DNA of 64,000 bases from Limanda limanda (lineage: Eukaryota; Chordata; Actinopteri; Pleuronectiformes; Pleuronectidae). The position numbers and the translations under genes were made by a program. Of the stretch, positions 59,359 to 64,000 are shown one piece after another. Position 1 is the stretch's first letter. The number at the start of each line of letters is the position of its first letter. The notes below the pieces were generated by a model. The model did no database searches. It saw only the letters and a program-made list of their open reading frames with translations, and was not told where the DNA came from. The stretch spans positions 186,001 through 250,000 of the forward strand of contig NW_026870493.1 in the NCBI RefSeq assembly GCF_963576545.1, given 5' to 3'.

Positions 59359-61289
59359 TTCTTGAATAACTTTTTTTGTGAAGGTCGGAGAGACTTGGAA
59401 AGTGGTTGCATCTGGACTAATTTGGGTCCTGCGGATCGATTGGTACCATCCCCGAGCTTGTACGACCTTCTGAAGAGGTCGACCGACGAAATTCCCCCAA
59501 ATCTGAGGAGATATTCTTGAATAACTTTTTTTGTGAATGTCGGAGAGACTTGCAAGTAGGCTCTACCCCCACTAAATGGGGTAGCGCGCATCGATCGGTA
59601 CCATCCTTGAGCTTCTCCGACTTTCGGAAGGGTTAGGGTTAGGGTTAGGGATGAAAGCACATAGGAGAAAGAGATATTCTTGAATAACGTTTTTTGTGAA
59701 GGTCGGAGAGACTTGCAAGTAGGCTCTACCCCCACTAAATGGGGTAGCGCGCATCGATCGGTACCATCCTTGAGCTTCTCCGACTTTCGGAAGGGTTAGG
59801 GTTAGGGATGAAAGCACATAGGAGAAAGAGATATTCTTGAATAACTTTTTTTGTGAAGGTCGGAGAGACTTGGAAAGTGGTTGCATCTGGACTAATTTGG
59901 GTCCTGCAGATCGATTGGTACCATCCCCGAGCTTGTACGACCTTCGGAAGAGGTCGACCGACGAAATTCCCCCAAATCTGAGGAGATATTCTTGAATAAC
60001 TTTTTTTGTGAATGTCGGAGAGACTTGCAAGTAGGCTCTACCCCCACTAAATGGGGTAGCGCGCATCGATCAGTACCATCTTTGAGCTTCTCCGACTTTC
60101 GGAAGGGTTAGGTTTAGGGTTAGGGATGAAAGCACATAGGAGAAAGAGATATTCTTGAATAACTTTTTTTGTGAAGGTCGGAGAGACTTGGAAAGTGGTT
60201 GCATCTGGACTAATTTGGGTCCTGCGGATCGATTGGTACCATCCCCGAGCTTGTACGACCTTCGGAAGAGGTCCACCGACGAAATTCCCCCAAATCTGAG
60301 GAGATATTCTTGAATAACTTTTTTTGTGAAGGTCGGAGAGACTTGCAAGTAGGCTCTACCCCCACTAAATGGGGTAGCGCGCATCGATCGGTACCATCCT
60401 TGAGCTTCTCCAACTTTCGGAAGGGTTAGGGTTAGGGTTAGGGATGAAAGCACATAGGAGAAAGAGATATTCTTGAATAACTTTTTTTGTGAAGGTCGGA
60501 GAGACTTGCAAGTAGGCTCTACCCCCACTAAATGGGGTAACGCGCATCGATCGGTACCATCCTTGAGCTTCTCCGACTTTCGGAAGGGTTAGGGTTAGGG
60601 TTAGGGATGAAAGCACATAGGAGAAAGAGATATTCTTGAATAACTTTTTTTGTGAAGGTCGGAGAGACTTGGAAAGTGGTTGCATCTGGACTAATTTGGG
60701 TCCTGCGGATCGATTGGTACCATCCCCGAGCTTGTACGACCTTCGGAAGAGGTCGACCGACGAAATTCCCCCAAATCTGAGGAGATATTCTTGAATAACT
60801 TTTTTTGTGAAGGTCGGAGAGACTTGCAAGTAGGCTCTACCCCCACTAAATGGGGTAGCGCGCATCGATCGGTACCATCCTTGAGCTTCTCCGACTTTCG
60901 GAAGGGTTAGGGTTAGGGTTAGGGATGAAAGCACATAGGAGAAAGAGATATTCTTGAATAACTTTTTTTGTGAAGGTCGGAGAGACTTGCAAGTAGGCTC
61001 TACCCCCACTAAATGGGGTAGCGCGCATCGATCGCTACCATCCTTGAGCTTCTCCGACTTTCGGAAGGGTTAGGGTTAGGGTTAGGGATGAAAGCACATA
61101 GGAGAAAGAGATATTCTTGAATAACGTTTTTTGTGAAGGTCGGAGAGACTTGCAAGTAGGCTCTACCCCCACTAAATGGGGTAGCGCGCATCGATCGGTA
61201 CCATCCTTGAGCTTCTCCGACTTTCGGAAGGGTTAGGGTTAGGGATGAAAGCACATAGGAGAAAGAGATATTCTTGAATAACTTTTTTT
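59359..61289. repeat. Terminal HOR, copy 2 (offset 2,244)
   Basis: Same markers at +2,244 bp (CTCCAAC at 60408). After it the array continues with B, AB and AAB before copy 3. Confidence 0.86.
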
Positions 61290-62262
61290 GTGAAGGTCGG
61301 AGAGACTTGAAAAGTGGTTGCATCTGGACTAATTTGGGTCCTGCAGATCGATTGGTACCATCCCCGAGCTTGTACGACCTTCGGAAGAGGTCGACCGACG
61401 AAATTCCCCCAAATCTGAGGAGATATTCTAGAATAACTTTTTTTGTGAATGTCGGAGAGACTTGCAAGTAGGCTCTACCCCCACTAAATGGGGTAGCGCG
61501 CATCGATCGGTACCATCCTTGAGCTTCTCCGACTTTCGGAAGGGTTAGGGTTAGGGTTAGGGATGAAAGCACATAGGAGAAAGAGATATTCTTGAATAAC
61601 TTTTTTTGTGAAGGTCGGAGAGACTTGGAAAGTGGTTGCATCTGGACTAATTTGGGTCCTGCGGATCGATTGGTACCATCCCCGAGCTTGTACGACCTTC
61701 GGAAGAGGTCCACCGACGAAATTCCCCCAAATCTGAGGAGATATTCTTGAATAACTTTTTTTGTGAAGGTCGGAGAGACTTGCAAGTAGGCTCTACCCCC
61801 ACTAAATGGGGTAGCGCGCATCGATCGGTACCATCCTTGAGCTTCTCCGACTTTCGGAAGGGTTAGGGTTAGGGTTAGGGATGAAAGCACATAGGAGAAA
61901 GAGATATTCTTGAATAACTTTTTTTGTGAAGGTCGGAGAGACTTGCAAGTAGGCTCTACCCCCACTAAATGGGGTAGCGCGCATCGATCGGTACCATCCT
62001 TGAGCTTCTCCGACTTTCGGAAGGGTTAGGGTTAGGGTTAGGGATGAAAGCACATAGGAGAAAGAGATATTCTTGAATAACTTTTTTTGTGAAGGTCGGA
62101 GAGACTTGGAAAGTGGTTGCATCTGGACTAATTTGGGTCCTGCGGATCGATTGGTACCATCCCCGAGCTTGTACGACCTTCTGAAGAGGTCGACCGACGA
62201 AATTCCCCCAAATCTGAGGAGATATTCTTGAATAACTTTTTTTGTGAATGTCGGAGAGACTT
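60989..62262. repeat. 1,274-bp module, copy 8
   Basis: Same order, but the first A has GATCGCTACC and the B near 61309 starts GAAAAGTGG. It also carries a TTCTAGAAT change near 61427. Confidence 0.8.
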
Positions 62263-64000
62263 GCAAGTAGGCTCTACCCCCACTAAATGGGGTAGCGCGC
62301 ATCGATCGGTACCATCCTTGAGCTTCTCCGACTTTCGGAAGGGTTAGGGTTAGGGTTAGGGATGAAAGCACATAGGAGAAAGAGATATTCTTGAATAACG
62401 TTTTTTGTGAAGGTCGGAGAGACTTGCAAGTAGGCTCTACCCCCACTAAATGGGGTAGCGCGCATCGATCGGTACCATCCTTGAGCTTCTCCGACTTTCG
62501 GAAGGGTTAGGGTTAGGGATGAAAGCACATAGGAGAAAGAGATATTCTTGAATAACTTTTTTTGTGAAGGTCGGAGAGACTTGGAAAGTGGTTGCATCTG
62601 GACTAATTTGGGTCCTGCAGATCGATTGGTACCATCCCCGAGCTTGTACGACCTTCGGAAGAGGTCGACCGACGAAATTCCCCCAAATCTGAGGAGATAT
62701 TCTTGAATAACTTTTTTTGTGAATGTCGGAGAGACTTGCAAGTAGGCTCTACCCCCACTAAATGGGGTAGCGCGCATCGATCAGTACCATCTTTGAGCTT
62801 CTCCGACTTTCGGAAGGGTTAGGTTTAGGGTTAGGGATGAAAGCACATAGGAGAAAGAGATATTCTTGAATAACTTTTTTTGTGAAGGTCGGAGAGACTT
62901 GGAAAGTGGTTGCATCTGGACTAATTTGGGTCCTGCGGATCGATTGGTACCATCCCCGAGCTTGTACGACCTTCGGAAGAGGTCCACCGACGAAATTCCC
63001 CCAAATCTGAGGAGATATTCTTGAATAACTTTTTTTGTGAAGGTCGGAGAGACTTGCAAGTAGGCTCTACCCCCACTAAATGGGGTAGCGCGCATCGATC
63101 GGTACCATCCTTGAGCTTCTCCAACTTTCGGAAGGGTTAGGGTTAGGGTTAGGGATGAAAGCACATAGGAGAAAGAGATATTCTTGAATAACTTTTTTTG
63201 TGAAGGTCGGAGAGACTTGCAAGTAGGCTCTACCCCCACTAAATGGGGTAACGCGCATCGATCGGTACCATCCTTGAGCTTCTCCGACTTTCGGAAGGGT
63301 TAGGGTTAGGGTTAGGGATGAAAGCACATAGGAGAAAGAGATATTCTTGAATAACTTTTTTTGTGAAGGTCGGAGAGACTTGGAAAGTGGTTGCATCTGG
63401 ACTAATTTGGGTCCTGCGGATCGATTGGTACCATCCCCGAGCTTGTACGACCTTCGGAAGAGGTCGACCGACGAAATTCCCCCAAATCTGAGGAGATATT
63501 CTTGAATAACTTTTTTTGTGAAGGTCGGAGAGACTTGCAAGTAGGCTCTACCCCCACTAAATGGGGTAGCGCGCATCGATCGGTACCATCCTTGAGCTTC
63601 TCCGACTTTCGGAAGGGTTAGGGTTAGGGTTAGGGATGAAAGCACATAGGAGAAAGAGATATTCTTGAATAACTTTTTTTGTGAAGGTCGGAGAGACTTG
63701 CAAGTAGGCTCTACCCCCACTAAATGGGGTAGCGCGCATCGATCGCTACCATCCTTGAGCTTCTCCGACTTTCGGAAGGGTTAGGGTTAGGGTTAGGGAT
63801 GAAAGCACATAGGAGAAAGAGATATTCTTGAATAACGTTTTTTGTGAAGGTCGGAGAGACTTGCAAGTAGGCTCTACCCCCACTAAATGGGGTAGCGCGC
63901 ATCGATCGGTACCATCCTTGAGCTTCTCCGACTTTCGGAAGGGTTAGGGTTAGGGATGAAAGCACATAGGAGAAAGAGATATTCTTGAATAACTTTTTTT
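62070..64000. repeat. Terminal HOR, copy 3 (offset 2,711 from copy 2), cut by window end
   Basis: Same markers again (CTCCAAC at 63119). The copy is still in register when the window ends, so its right boundary is unknown. Confidence 0.86.

Larger units (their letters stand above)
1..64000. repeat. Two-monomer satellite array with telomeric motifs, whole window
   Basis: Every base belongs to a head-to-tail array of two related monomers, A (163 bp, variants 157 and 169) and B (155 bp, variant 154). Anchoring on the A-unit pentamer ACTAA before TGGGG gives 282 A units; the spacing then requires exactly 118 B units, which matches the direct listing. All units have the same orientation and I found no inversion, insertion or foreign sequence. 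Both ends are inside an A unit, so the true array is longer. A makes up about 71% and B about 29%. Tandem monomers near nucleosomal length, with nested higher-order repeats and no genes, are typical of eukaryotic heterochromatic satellites. Chromosome position and species cannot be read from the window. Confidence 0.98.
57308..64000. repeat. Array block 9, unit order map
   Basis: The unit order is AaB AB AAB AAaAA4B AaB AB AAB AAaB AB AAB AaB AB AAB AAa, with the last unit cut by the window end. Three copies of one series are linked by CAGTACCATCTTTG, by GGTTTAGGG inside the telomeric block and by CTCCAACTT, at offsets 2,244 and 2,711. No gene is present. Confidence 0.88.

Noticed and set aside
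61274..61471. Single plus-strand frame of 65 codons
   Set aside because: It exists only because TTCTTGAAT became TTCTAGAAT near 61427 and changed the stop pattern in one unit. It is satellite sequence without other support.
1..64000. Some 230 overlapping minus-strand reading frames of 60 to 424 codons
   Set aside because: They are translations of the satellite, start mostly at GTG, overlap each other at every monomer and end at AA junctions. Frame changes follow monomer length, not codon constraint. No domain or promoter was seen.
1..64000. CRISPR array
   Set aside because: The repeated unit is 155-163 bp with no unique spacers, both monomers are repeats throughout, and no cas genes are present.
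1..64000. CENP-B box
   Set aside because: I found no match to the YTTCGTTGGAARCGGGA pattern in either monomer. A centromeric role is neither shown nor excluded.
1..64000. 5S rDNA or other rRNA spacer array
   Set aside because: I recognise no 5S, 18S or 28S segment in either monomer.
1..64000. Pure assembly artefact explaining all HORs
   Set aside because: Copies differ by ordered private substitutions and hexamer counts, which simple duplication of contig sequence would not give. Individual near-identical copies (for example offset 16,825) still need long-read support.

Overview
The whole 64 kb window is one uninterrupted, head-to-tail satellite DNA array. I see no gene, RNA gene, transposon or single-copy sequence, and both window ends fall inside repeat units. 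The array has two related monomers. Monomer A is usually 163 bp and carries a short block of the telomeric hexamer TTAGGG, always with the G-rich strand on the plus strand. Monomer B is usually 155 bp and has no telomeric motif. They share an almost identical 44-bp 3' end and an alignable 5' half around a KpnI site, so they derive from one ancestral unit. By hand tally there are 282 A units (first and last truncated by the window) and 118 B units; these counts with their length variants reproduce the spacing exactly. Length variants are A of 157 bp (two TTAGGG), A of 169 bp (four TTAGGG) and B of 154 bp (one T fewer). In the maps below A = 163, a = 157, A4 = 169, B = 155 and b = 154 bp.

B never follows B: every B lies between A units, and A runs are one to six units long. 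The commonest local periods are the AB dimer (318 bp) and the AAB trimer (481 bp). The A unit just before a B is a distinct, more variable subtype. Monomers are organised into higher-order repeats (HORs) of several ages, traced by private substitutions: about 4.9 kb shared between 1 and 16,826 (offset 16,825); 3,056-bp tandem HOR at 11.8-18.1 kb; 3,355-bp tandem HOR at 32.0-38.9 kb; 4,168-bp HOR at 38.7-46.8 kb, copied again at offset 5,275 and then at 2,250; a block at 47.1-49.8 kb copied to 55.1-57.8 kb; and a three-copy block at 57.1-64.0 kb. A 1,274-bp eight-monomer module recurs across the window. Different diagnostic variants mark the left part (to about 32 kb) and the right part.

The organism is a eukaryote, most likely one with TTAGGG telomeres (vertebrates, many other animals, many fungi, Asparagales plants, kinetoplastids and some algae fit). 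The sequence does not narrow this further. The location is probably constitutive heterochromatin (subtelomeric, pericentromeric or a knob). All long reading frames, up to 424 codons on the minus strand, are satellite read-through: AB dimers and TTAGGG changes are multiples of 3 bp, so the frame stays open. I annotate no protein. The points of most interest are the arrayed potential G-quadruplexes, the pre-B subtype, the nested HOR history and the left/right split.
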